A DNA stretch of 47,477 nt from positions 1 through 47,477 of the IMG/VR virus record IMGVR_UViG_3300046538_000166. The stretch is one strand, 5' to 3'. Under the pieces are notes generated by a model. It was not told where the DNA came from. It ran no database searches and saw only the letters and a program-made list of their open reading frames with translations. A program made the position numbers and the translations under genes. This document shows, piece after piece, positions 25,337 to 33,138 of this stretch; position 1 is the first letter of the stretch, and every line of letters starts with the position of its first letter. This DNA is from a virus.

Positions 25337-26218
25337 TCAGCCCGCCAGATTCACGGTGACTTCGGTGCAGAACGCCGCCTGCGCCTTGGTCGGGGCCAAG
25401 TCAACCCAACCGACCAGCTCAACCCGAGACACGCCGGCGATATGCAGTTGCGCGTCCACCGCCGAACGCGCCACTTCGACCCCGAGCCGCTTGCGTGGAT
25501 TGATCCAGGCGTTAACGCGGTTTTTTGCCTCGGCCAGACTGGCGTCAGCCTCAGGCCCGACACTGCTCATATGCAAAATGGCATCAATGCGGTAGTCGAT
25601 AATCTGCGCGCTTTGCACGGTCAGCCGATCACCCACCGGCCTGACGTCCTCGTCATTCAGCGCCGCCTGGACCGTGGCCAGCAGTTCAGGACTGGCCACG
25701 CCATTGCCCTCGGAACTCAGTACCGTGACCGTAACGTTGCACGGTGCCGGGCTTTCGGCCGTGGCATCCGCGACCAGGCCCGACGCATTGCGCGCGTGCA
25801 GGATGTAACTGTTACGCGGCCCGGCCGTGGTCAGCCCTTCGTAGGCCAACTGAATGCGTTCACGGAACGGATCGTCTTCCTCCCCGACCTCCGGTACCGG
25901 CGGCACCGCCAGCAGATCCTCGGCCTGAATGACCAGGCGCTTGAGATTGACGTTGGCCCCCAAGTGATCGAGGTCATCGCGGATGGCGTGTGCCAGTAAC
26001 AGCGCCTTGCCGGCGTCGTTGACCCGGGCACGGTTGCCGATCTTGATATAGGCCCCCACCTCCAGCACCTTGGTAACCGGATCGCTTTCCAGCGCCGCGC
26101 TCCAGTTGTCGCCCATGTAGCCGCGAAAGACCTCCAGGCCTTCCTCATACACAGCTTCGAAATCCAACGGTTCCAGCACGCTCGGCGCGGGAAGCGACGA
26201 CAGATCAACGATGCTCAT
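25337..26218 (-). CDS. baseplate protein J (P2 gpJ-like)
   Basis: A 293-aa protein from the ATG at 26218 (MSIVDLSSLPAPSVLEPLDF), overlapping W's stop by 4 bases. Family blocks are KVLEVGAYIKIGNRARVND, EDDPFRERIQLAYEGLTTAG and VASPELLATVQAAL. It is a baseplate wedge protein. The longer frame that starts upstream is out of register with W and is rejected. Confidence 0.85.
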   Translation of the reverse strand: MSIVDLSSLPAPSVLEPLDFEAVYEEGLEVFRGYMGDNWSAALESDPVTKVLEVGAYIKIGNRARVNDAGKALLLAHAIRDDLDHLGANVNLKRLVIQAEDLLAVPPVPEVGEEDDPFRERIQLAYEGLTTAGPRNSYILHARNASGLVADATAESPAPCNVTVTVLSSEGNGVASPELLATVQAALNDEDVRPVGDRLTVQSAQIIDYRIDAILHMSSVGPEADASLAEAKNRVNAWINPRKRLGVEVARSAVDAQLHIAGVSRVELVGWVDLAPTKAQAAFCTEVTVNLAG

Positions 26219-26541
26219 ACGCCCACCTCCAACATCACGCCGTCGCCCTGGTACTTGCCGACGACTTTCAGATTGATTTGTCCGCCGATCACCGAAATGA
26301 CCCGCACCTGGTCCAGCTTCAAACGCGGCTCCCAACGCCCCAAGGCCCTGGCGGCTTCCGCTTGCACGGAGCTTTTCCAGCCCTCGTTAACGGGCAGGTC
26401 GACAAAACGCCGCAGCGTGCTGCCGTAGGCTGGCCGATGCCGACGACTGCCCAGCGGCGTACCCAAAATGTCGCCGATGGACTGCCGCAAATGCTCGATG
26501 CCGGAAATGGGCTGGCCGGTGTGGCGATCCATTCCGATCAT
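26215..26541 (-). CDS. baseplate protein W (GPW/gp25 family)
   Basis: A 108-aa protein: HLRQSIGDILGTPLGSRRHR, PAYGSTLRRFVDLP and WEPRLKLDQVRV, matching gp25-type baseplate wedge proteins of contractile tails, with the conserved EPR-like motif visible. It overlaps J by ATGA, so translation is probably coupled. Confidence 0.85.
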   Translation of the reverse strand: MIGMDRHTGQPISGIEHLRQSIGDILGTPLGSRRHRPAYGSTLRRFVDLPVNEGWKSSVQAEAARALGRWEPRLKLDQVRVISVIGGQINLKVVGKYQGDGVMLEVGV

Positions 26542-26546
26542 CTGGG

Positions 26547-26795
26547 TTACTCCTTCAGCAGTTCGAATTCGTCATGCGCTTTCAGAAACTTGACCGCCTC
26601 GATGTCGGAGCCCGCGATCTCGACCAAGCCCTTCGCCACCGGCAAACTGCGCCGGCTTTCCGGCAGGATCAGTTGGCGGGAGGTGTAGACCTTGTCGCGA
26701 AACTTCATCAGCGTCGAAACCGGTACTGATGCCGGCTGCGGCAACGGATCAGGGCTCGCTGGTAAATCGGTGACAGGCGTATCGCTCTTGGCCAT
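26547..26795 (-). CDS. hypothetical baseplate-region protein
   Basis: An 82-aa protein from the ATG at 26795 (MAKSDTPVTDLPASPDP). A Pro-rich N-terminus is followed by STLMKFRDKVYTSRQLILPE and AVKFLKAHDEFELLKE. The position between V and W is often occupied by small unassigned proteins in Pseudomonas P2-like tails. A weak terminator-like hairpin (26813-26835) precedes it. Its function is unknown. Confidence 0.55.
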   Translation of the reverse strand: MAKSDTPVTDLPASPDPLPQPASVPVSTLMKFRDKVYTSRQLILPESRRSLPVAKGLVEIAGSDIEAVKFLKAHDEFELLKE

Positions 26796-26852
26796 GCGTT
26801 TGCTCCAGGCATAAAAAAGCCCGCACATGGCGGGTCGTTGGGAGATTGAAAG

Positions 26853-27410
26853 TTAATGCGTGTGGTGGTTGCTGTTGCCGCCGGCGTCGATGATTGCGCC
26901 GGCACTGGTGATGTCCTGCGTGACGTGTAACGGACCGTCGATGTTCACCGCCCCTTCCAGGTTGATGTTTCCGCTCGTCACGTTGACAGCGCTATCGGTG
27001 ACCACGGCTTCGGTACCGCCGACCTTGATGGCCACCGTTCCTGTTGGCAACGTGATGGAGTAGCTCTTGGCCTGCCAGTCGTACACCAGCGAACCGCCAT
27101 CCTCGAAACGCCAGACCTCCACGTGATCGCGGTTATCTGGCTGGCCACCGGCATCCCCGTAGAGCCCGGGAATGAAGGTGCCCATGCCGGCCTGGCCACT
27201 GGGGTTGAACAGCACCCCCTGTTCGTTCAGGCTCGGCGCCCGCCAGTGACGGGCTTTGCCGGCCGCCAGACTGTGCCAGCGCACCCACGCGCTGACCCAA
27301 TCACCGGCCTGCACCCGAACAGTAGCTGCCGCCAAATCCACACCGACCACCACGCAAGGCATCAGCATGGCGGCAATCATGCGGTCATGCTCGGCAAGGG
27401 CGTAGCTCAT
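26853..27410 (-). CDS. baseplate spike protein V (P2 gpV-like)
   Basis: A 185-aa protein. It has an OB-fold N-terminus (MPCVVVGVDLAAATVRVQAG, GMGTFIPGLYGD), then a beta-helical region of alternating hydrophobic residues (VNVTSGNINLEGAVNIDG). It ends in SNHHTH, the His-x-His tip that binds iron at the apex of P2-type spikes. The spike punctures the outer membrane. It starts 4 bases inside the upstream gene (ATGA). Confidence 0.85.
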   Translation of the reverse strand: MSYALAEHDRMIAAMLMPCVVVGVDLAAATVRVQAGDWVSAWVRWHSLAAGKARHWRAPSLNEQGVLFNPSGQAGMGTFIPGLYGDAGGQPDNRDHVEVWRFEDGGSLVYDWQAKSYSITLPTGTVAIKVGGTEAVVTDSAVNVTSGNINLEGAVNIDGPLHVTQDITSAGAIIDAGGNSNHHTH

Positions 27411-27925
27411 GGCACGTCATCCGCTGGAAAGAACGCCTCTTTCGGGTCGTGGTTGAAACCGAACCACAGCGAACCCGGTTGCTCATCCGGCCATGGCCAT
27501 TGCTGTGCGCCGAGGTAAATCTGCTGATGCCACTCCACCAACCAGACGGTGTAGCCATCCAGCTCGGGCCGGGTCCAATCCTGCCCGGCCTGAATGAACA
27601 CCGCCGGTTCAACCGCCAACCCCCAGGTCTGGGCTCGCAGAATCACCGCGAGCTGGGTGGCCAGTTGCACGGCCTGCTGATGATGGTGCGGCTTGATCGG
27701 ATCGACGACGATGCGTGCCTCGAACCTGCACACCAAGGTCGTTTCACCGGTGCCGATATCGACGCCCGGTTCAATCTCGGCCATCTCCAGAAACACCGCC
27801 GGCAGCGCCACACGATCTTTAATATTCGGCCAGGCCGTCACCGCACACACACCCGGCAACCCCGCCAGCAGTTGTTGCTCAATGACCCGATACAGCTGAT
27901 CCAGGCTAAAAGGCTCTTCCGACAT
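27407..27925 (-). CDS. tail completion / terminator protein
   Basis: A 172-aa protein: SLDQLYRVIEQQLLAGLPGV, AVFLEMAEIEPGVDIGTGE and LVCRFEARIVVD. The position between the Z-like protein and the spike, and the strand-rich central part, suggest a tail terminator or completion protein that caps the tube. The family assignment is tentative and rests mainly on gene order. Confidence 0.55.
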   Translation of the reverse strand: MSEEPFSLDQLYRVIEQQLLAGLPGVCAVTAWPNIKDRVALPAVFLEMAEIEPGVDIGTGETTLVCRFEARIVVDPIKPHHHQQAVQLATQLAVILRAQTWGLAVEPAVFIQAGQDWTRPELDGYTVWLVEWHQQIYLGAQQWPWPDEQPGSLWFGFNHDPKEAFFPADDVP

Positions 27926-27929
27926 GGCC

Positions 27930-28583
27930 CTAACTCCTCAGGTACTTTTGCAGCTCGAAGTTGAGCTCCTGCTGCAAGATCTGCAGCAAACGTTCGTCCG
28001 CCTTGCGCACCCAACTTTCGAAGTGGGGACGCGCCTGTTCCAAGGACACCTTGGCCTTGGCCAGGGGAAACCGACTGCCATTTTCAGCGACCCACCCCGA
28101 ACTCGGCCCGCGCCCTGAGGACACCGTACTGTCGGGATAGTCGTCCGCATCGAAATGCTTGCTCGCCGTGCGGATCCAGATATCGGGCTTGTTGCCGTAG
28201 ACCTGTTTGAGGAACGCCCCCTGGTAACGGCGCCCGGCCACCGACACGCCGCTGCCAGTCTGTCGCGCGCGGCCGATCCGGCTGGACTCGATGGCGTTCA
28301 AGCCAAACCACAGCTTGCCGCTCATGGCCCCACCGGTGACCGGGTAGCTGCGCAAGCGCTGACGCACCGCCGCAACGGCGATGCGCTCCTGCCGACTGAC
28401 CGCCCGGGCAATGTGCGTGCGCAACCAGCCCAGCGTCTTGTTGATCGCTCGACGATGCGCGGCTGCGGCCGCCTTGGGCACCACCTTGGCGAAGTCCTGG
28501 AACGCTTGCAGATCCGCCGACGAAGACTGAAGGGTGACCATCCCACCACCGGCCGAGGACTTGTAATAGCTACCGACGCTCAT
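27930..28583 (-). CDS. minor tail protein Z-like
   Basis: A 217-aa basic protein: AAAHRRAINKTLGWLRTHIA, then RQERIAVAAVRQRLRSY, ARQTGSGVSVAGRRYQGAFL and HFESWVRKADERLLQILQQE. The pattern resembles the lambda gpZ family of tail-completion proteins. It overlaps the FII-like gene by ATGA. It probably acts at the head-tail interface. Confidence 0.65.
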   Translation of the reverse strand: MSVGSYYKSSAGGGMVTLQSSSADLQAFQDFAKVVPKAAAAAHRRAINKTLGWLRTHIARAVSRQERIAVAAVRQRLRSYPVTGGAMSGKLWFGLNAIESSRIGRARQTGSGVSVAGRRYQGAFLKQVYGNKPDIWIRTASKHFDADDYPDSTVSSGRGPSSGWVAENGSRFPLAKAKVSLEQARPHFESWVRKADERLLQILQQELNFELQKYLRS

Positions 28584-28900
28584 GCACGCATCCTCAGGAT
28601 CAAAGCGACCAAACCGTCACCGCTGGGCTCCAGCTGCAGCAGGTCGTAATCGCCACCGCCGTCCAGGGCAGGCAGATCGACGCTGACCAACAGGCCCGGC
28701 TCCAGGCCGTGGGAATCGCTGACCCGAATCTCAAAGCGAGGCTCGCGCAACCCGGTGTTGAGCTTGCCGAACTTCGGCTGCAGCCAGGGCGCCGCGAACA
28801 TGCCGAGGACCGGCTCGTCCCGGCCTTCGATCCGAGCGCTGTCACCCAGCGTTTCGAACACCACCGCGTCGACCTCGGCGACCAAGTCGCGGAAGGCCAA
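28580..28900 (-). CDS. head-tail joining protein (lambda FII-like)
   Basis: A 106-aa protein if it starts at the TTG at 28900 (MAFRDLVAEVDAVVFETLGD), directly after the capsid stop; the frame stays open to 28942 inside the capsid gene. VLGMFAAPWLQPKFGKLNTG and YDLLQLEPSGDGLVALIL fit the lambda FII attachment family. It forms the platform where the tail docks. The start codon is uncertain. Confidence 0.65.
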   Translation of the reverse strand: MAFRDLVAEVDAVVFETLGDSARIEGRDEPVLGMFAAPWLQPKFGKLNTGLREPRFEIRVSDSHGLEPGLLVSVDLPALDGGGDYDLLQLEPSGDGLVALILRMRA

Positions 28901-28902
28901 GG

Positions 28903-29898
28903 TCAGAGTTCCAGAAGGATCTGCGCCCGTGGCCGCGTGCACAGGTGCAACGGGTTGGACTGGGCTTCACCGGCCACGCCTTTGTTGAACGGCAACGGCT
29001 CCAGCATGCTGTAGTACGGAATGCCCTGAGTGTTGACCGTTTCCATGTAGTCGGCCGGTGCGAACACCGAGATGTACAGATCCGGCACACCTTCAGGGAC
29101 CAGCAGCGCCTTGTCGTCGTGAACAAACGACACGCCGGCCACCTTGCCACGGTAGCGCTCCCAGATAATGCCGCCGAACTCAAAACTTTCCCGGGCATCA
29201 CCACGCAACGCAGCCGCCTGCTGGCTGTTGAGGTAGGTTTCCTTGACCGACTTATGGACGATCAGCTTGTTCCAGAAGTTCTTGCCGCAGAAGGCGCGGG
29301 AACTGGTGCTGGTGACGCTACCCAGCGCGTCCTCCTGCATGTCCAACGCTTCGCCGCATTTAACCCGCAGCTCGGTGTTCGGATCCGCCAAGCCCATGGG
29401 CAAGGTTTGACGCTGCACACCGAAGCGATCGTAAAGGTCCAACAGCACCGTCGAGCCATCGGCATCGAGGATCAGGCCGTTGAGCGCGCCCATGCGCTGG
29501 AATTCATGCGTGGCATCCAGCTGACGGCGCGCTTTAGCCAGGCGGGCGTTGACCACGTCCTGCACTGCCTGCAGCTCGGTGCGAGTACCGAAGGCACGAA
29601 TGCCCTGGATCTCGTCAGCTTTGATGGTGAAGCGCTCCGGCAGGTGCACGGTGTTGAACGGGATCAGGTTGCGCTTGCTGGCCGCGACTACCAGACCAGA
29701 ACCACCCCGCTCACCGGCAGGCACCAGCGCCAGGGTGTCGCCGTCCTTTTCGATCTGCACGGTCAGGGTGGTGATGCCTTCCTCACGGAACAGGCCCAGG
29801 GCACTGATGCGGCCCGGCAGGTAGGGTTGGTCGTTGAGTGCGGCGGTCAGCGCGGTAACGGTAAACGCTTCGTCGTCAAAAATGGCGATCTCGGCCAT
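28903..29898 (-). CDS. major capsid protein (lambda gpE-like)
   Basis: A 331-aa protein from the ATG at 29898 (MAEIAIFDDEAFTVTALTAA), preceded by GGAGAGTACCC. Family blocks are LPGRISALGLFREEGITTL, GTRTELQAVQDVVNARLAKA and YSMLEPLPFNKGVAGEAQSN, as in gpE-type HK97-fold capsid proteins. The size is normal. A terminator-like hairpin lies 23 bases before the start. Confidence 0.9.
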   Translation of the reverse strand: MAEIAIFDDEAFTVTALTAALNDQPYLPGRISALGLFREEGITTLTVQIEKDGDTLALVPAGERGGSGLVVAASKRNLIPFNTVHLPERFTIKADEIQGIRAFGTRTELQAVQDVVNARLAKARRQLDATHEFQRMGALNGLILDADGSTVLLDLYDRFGVQRQTLPMGLADPNTELRVKCGEALDMQEDALGSVTSTSSRAFCGKNFWNKLIVHKSVKETYLNSQQAAALRGDARESFEFGGIIWERYRGKVAGVSFVHDDKALLVPEGVPDLYISVFAPADYMETVNTQGIPYYSMLEPLPFNKGVAGEAQSNPLHLCTRPRAQILLEL

Positions 29899-29920
29899 GG
29901 GTACTCTCCAGAAATGAAAA

Positions 29921-29939
29921 ACCCCGCGCAAAGCGGGGT
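29921..29939 (-). terminator. terminator-like hairpin before the capsid gene
   Basis: Perfect 7-bp arms ACCCCGC / GCGGGGT around five bases, followed leftward by TTTTTCATTTC. It sits between decoration gene D and the capsid gene, 23 bases before the capsid ATG. It may act as an mRNA 5' stabiliser after processing, or as a terminator needing read-through. Confidence 0.65.
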
Positions 29940-29960
29940 GCATGAAGTTGGGTGATCGAC

Positions 29961-30305
29961 TTAGCGAACGATCAGAAAATGAGTAGCCAGCGCTTTTTCA
30001 GCGTCCAGATCCAACCCGGTCAGATGCGCTTCGCTGACTTCTGCCAACCGCACCACTGCACGCCCCCGACGCACCACATCCGACTCGCCCAACGGACCGA
30101 AGAGAATGGCGACGGCCGTCTCGCTACCGTCTTCTGCGTCCGGAGCGTACGGTGCGAACTCACCCGTGGCCGTTACCAGGCCGAGGATCTGACCCGGTTC
30201 CAGCGCAGGACCGGCGGCGACGTTGATCGCTTCACGCGAGATGTTCCCGGCCCCTTCGGACAACAGAAACTCACCGGCGTGGATCGGTTCTTTTTTGATG
30301 GTCAT
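29961..30305 (-). CDS. head decoration protein (lambda gpD-like)
   Basis: A 114-aa protein: LLSEGAGNISREAINVAAGP, LEPGQILGLVTATGEFAPYA and AVAILFGPLGES, matching the lambda gpD family that trimerises on the expanded capsid. The length is usual. Its start overlaps the protease stop (ATGA). Confidence 0.9.
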   Translation of the reverse strand: MTIKKEPIHAGEFLLSEGAGNISREAINVAAGPALEPGQILGLVTATGEFAPYAPDAEDGSETAVAILFGPLGESDVVRRGRAVVRLAEVSEAHLTGLDLDAEKALATHFLIVR

Positions 30306-31456
30306 GCTCTTGCTCCTTTCGCGCCATGCGCAGTTCCAGATTGAGCGGCTTGTCGAGCGGCCCAGATCGAAGTGGGATCAGGTTGTTTGGCCTGCACCTG
30401 CGGTGCCGGGTCATTGTTCAGTGGCAAGCTGTTGTCAATTTCGAAGCCCTTGCCGCTGCTGACGATCTTGTCGAACAGACGCGCTCGAACCGCCGCAACG
30501 TCCAGTCCCGCCGCGACATACTCGACACTGAACTCGGGTAAGCGCGCAGCCACACAAAGGTCGTTCACGGCCTTGGCACGCGTCAGGCCAGCCTGGACGA
30601 TCTCTTCGCTTTCAAGCCGGGTGGAACTGAGCAGCGGCTCGATCAGGTTGCTAATGCCTGACTCGGCGCATCGCTGGGTGATCATCAGGGCCAACTTGGC
30701 CGAGTCGACCACCGGCGGTACCAACGGCGGGTCGTCGGGCTCCAAATCCGGATCAGGCTCGGGCGGCTCGTCGAGCTGAGCCAGCAGTTCGGCCGGCGCG
30801 TGCTGGTAGCGCTGCAACACGGCCCCCTGACCCAGGCAAGCTTTAACCGTAACCCCATCACCGACTTCATCGGCCAGCCCCAGGGCCACCGCCTCACCGG
30901 CGGTCAACCAGGTTTCATTGGCTACCAGCCGCCGTAGCTCGACTTCGTCGATGTCGGGGGCCTTGGCCTTGTACGCCGCGATAATCGCTTCCAGAGTCTG
31001 ATCCAACACATCAGCGACTCGGCGGAAGTCCTCCGCATCGCCACTGACGTAGGTGTAAGGGTTATGGATCATTAGCATGGCATTGGAGGCGATCACGACG
31101 CGGTGCGCGCCGCACACGGCCACGCTGGCCGCACTGGCCGCCAACGCGTCGATGCGACCGGTACAGCGCTCACCCAAACGCGACAACGCGTTGTGCATCG
31201 CCAGCCCGTCGAACAGGTCGCCACCGATGCTGTTGAACGCAGCGATCACCGGCGACACACCGTCGTCCATAGAGCGCAGGTCCTGCACAAACTGGTTGGC
31301 GGTGATACCCCAGCCGCCGATCTCGCCGTAGACAAACACTTCGATGACCCGTTCGGAAGCCTCGCCGCTGGCTTGCAGCGCATACCAGGTTTTGTCCTGC
31401 ACCGGCACGCGTTTGCCCGCCCGGTTATAAACGCGTGGCCGCGCCTTCTTGCTCAT
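30302..31456 (-). CDS. ClpP-like head maturation protease / scaffold
   Basis: A 384-aa protein. Residues about 30-200 carry a ClpP-type fold: EVFVYGEIGGWGITANQFVQ, AAFNSIGGDLFDGLAMHNAL, catalytic Ser in DALAASAASVAV and His in AMLMIHNPY. The C-terminal 180 residues are charged and helical, as in lambda gpC, whose C-terminal part also encodes the scaffold Nu3. It cleaves and removes scaffold during head assembly. Confidence 0.85.
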   Translation of the reverse strand: MSKKARPRVYNRAGKRVPVQDKTWYALQASGEASERVIEVFVYGEIGGWGITANQFVQDLRSMDDGVSPVIAAFNSIGGDLFDGLAMHNALSRLGERCTGRIDALAASAASVAVCGAHRVVIASNAMLMIHNPYTYVSGDAEDFRRVADVLDQTLEAIIAAYKAKAPDIDEVELRRLVANETWLTAGEAVALGLADEVGDGVTVKACLGQGAVLQRYQHAPAELLAQLDEPPEPDPDLEPDDPPLVPPVVDSAKLALMITQRCAESGISNLIEPLLSSTRLESEEIVQAGLTRAKAVNDLCVAARLPEFSVEYVAAGLDVAAVRARLFDKIVSSGKGFEIDNSLPLNNDPAPQVQAKQPDPTSIWAARQAAQSGTAHGAKGARA

Positions 31457-32931
31457 GGTTGCTCCTTGTCGTCGACGGGGACGAACGCTTCAAGAGTGGT
31501 GTAATTGAGGCCAAGGGTGGTGGCCCGGGCCAGGTCGGCGGCGTTTTCCGCGTCGACCGTTTCAGCGTCATAACCAGTGCGCAGGACCATCTCACTGCGC
31601 GAGGCGAAGCCGGCCTGCACTTCCATTCGCCGTGCCTGCACGTCCTGCACCGGCTGGATGTAGGCCCAGCCTTGCGGTACCCAGCGAGTGCGCAGGTACT
31701 CACGGCGTCGCTGGGCGTACTCATCCAGCTTGAGGACACCGGACAGCACTGCCATGTCCATCCAGGCCGCCCGGACCGGACGGCACAGTTGGTGCACGTA
31801 CACGCTGAACTGCAGCTGTTCCAGACGGCGTCGAAACTCGTTGAGCACGACCCGCAGAGCCCGGTCGTTGACCTCGCGCATGTCGCCGGTGAGGATCTCG
31901 TAAGGTGTCCCGGTCCCTGCTGCAGCTGCCATCAGCTGCTGCCGCATGAAGTCGGGATAGTTGTTGCCGGCGTCCGGCGGTTTGGAAAACTCGACCTCTT
32001 CACCGGGTCCCAGCTCCTGCATGGTGCCGGGCTCCAGCGCGACCATCGGCGTGAAACCGTCGCGGTCCAGGCTCAGCGGTTGGCCGGTGACCGGATCCCT
32101 CGGCACGGGGCCGGAGTCCGGGGCTGGCCGGCTGATAAAGCCGGCAAACAGGTTGGCCACTTCCTGCCGGAACAACACCGCGTCGTCGTAGTTGTCGAGA
32201 CTGCGCAGGCGCTTCAACACCGGCGACAAGCGCGGTACGCCGCGCAACTGGCCCGGCTCGACCGGTTCGAAGATGTGCAGTACCTGGGCCGCCGGCACTC
32301 GCACTAGTTGGTTGTAGCCGGCGTTCAGCGACGAGGCATCGCGTGGATGCGCCAGGTACATCCAGTACGCCACGCGCTTGCCGCCGGGAGTGAACTCGAT
32401 GCCGGCGCGGATGAAGTTGCCATCGCGGGTGGTCTCGAACTTGTCATGCGGCACGAACTCTGGGGCCAGGATTTGCAGCTGCAGCGGCACCGCAAGGCCT
32501 TCGTCCAGGCCGCGCGGACGCAATCGCACAAAACATTCGCCCGAGGTTTCCACCGTGCGGGCCACCAGCGCCTGCTGACCGTTGAAGTCGGTGCGCTCGT
32601 CGGCGTCCGACTCATCGACCCAGTCGTCCCAAAGCTCTTGCAGCAATTTGCGCAGGGCTTCGTCGTCGGTTTTTGGCCTCGGTGTGATGCCGGTACCGAT
32701 CAGGTTGCTGACGCGCTTGTCGATCACGTTATAGGCATACGGGTCATTTCGAACCGCTGCCCGCGACCGTGAGCGCAGATTGCGCAGCGCCGGAGTGTTG
32801 ATGCTGTTGATCCCGTTGTCCGGCGCATCCCAGCCAGTGGAGCGGCGGCCCTCTCCGGCGCCTTCGTAACTGGCCTTGATGTTCGACGGCAACACGAATC
32901 CGTTACGGGTGAGCGTCGGATAGCGGGCCAT
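31453..32931 (-). CDS. portal protein (lambda gpB-like)
   Basis: A 492-aa protein from the ATG at 32931 (MARYPTLTRNGFVLPSNIKA), which shares one base with the gpW stop (TAATG). Lambda portal blocks include RSRAAVRNDPYAYNVIDKRV, VLHIFEPVEPGQLRGVPRLS and GTPYEILTGDMREVNDRALR. It forms the dodecameric DNA entry ring. It overlaps the protease gene by ATGA. Confidence 0.9.
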   Translation of the reverse strand: MARYPTLTRNGFVLPSNIKASYEGAGEGRRSTGWDAPDNGINSINTPALRNLRSRSRAAVRNDPYAYNVIDKRVSNLIGTGITPRPKTDDEALRKLLQELWDDWVDESDADERTDFNGQQALVARTVETSGECFVRLRPRGLDEGLAVPLQLQILAPEFVPHDKFETTRDGNFIRAGIEFTPGGKRVAYWMYLAHPRDASSLNAGYNQLVRVPAAQVLHIFEPVEPGQLRGVPRLSPVLKRLRSLDNYDDAVLFRQEVANLFAGFISRPAPDSGPVPRDPVTGQPLSLDRDGFTPMVALEPGTMQELGPGEEVEFSKPPDAGNNYPDFMRQQLMAAAAGTGTPYEILTGDMREVNDRALRVVLNEFRRRLEQLQFSVYVHQLCRPVRAAWMDMAVLSGVLKLDEYAQRRREYLRTRWVPQGWAYIQPVQDVQARRMEVQAGFASRSEMVLRTGYDAETVDAENAADLARATTLGLNYTTLEAFVPVDDKEQP

Positions 32932-33137
32932 TAGAGTCCTTTGCCTCCGTGGCAAAGCCGAACGACGCGCGAGCGCGGCCCGGCCGAGTTCACCAGCGAG
33001 GTGCGGATTTCGTCCCGTGCTTTGAGTAGCTCGTCGATGGATCGGTATTCCACGGTGCGGTCACCATAGCGCACGGTTTTTTCACCGCGAGCGATAGCCC
33101 CCTCAACCGCGTCGAGGTGCTTCTGGGTAAATGACAT
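32931..33137 (-). CDS. head-tail joining protein W (lambda gpW-like)
   Basis: A 68-aa protein: LDAVEGAIARGEKTVRYGDR, then VEYRSIDELLKARDEIR, which is the exact layout of lambda gpW, with its alpha-beta-hairpin-alpha core. It plugs the portal before the FII-type protein binds. It sits between terminase and portal, as in lambda. Confidence 0.9.
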   Translation of the reverse strand: MSFTQKHLDAVEGAIARGEKTVRYGDRTVEYRSIDELLKARDEIRTSLVNSAGPRSRVVRLCHGGKGL

Positions 33138-33138
33138 A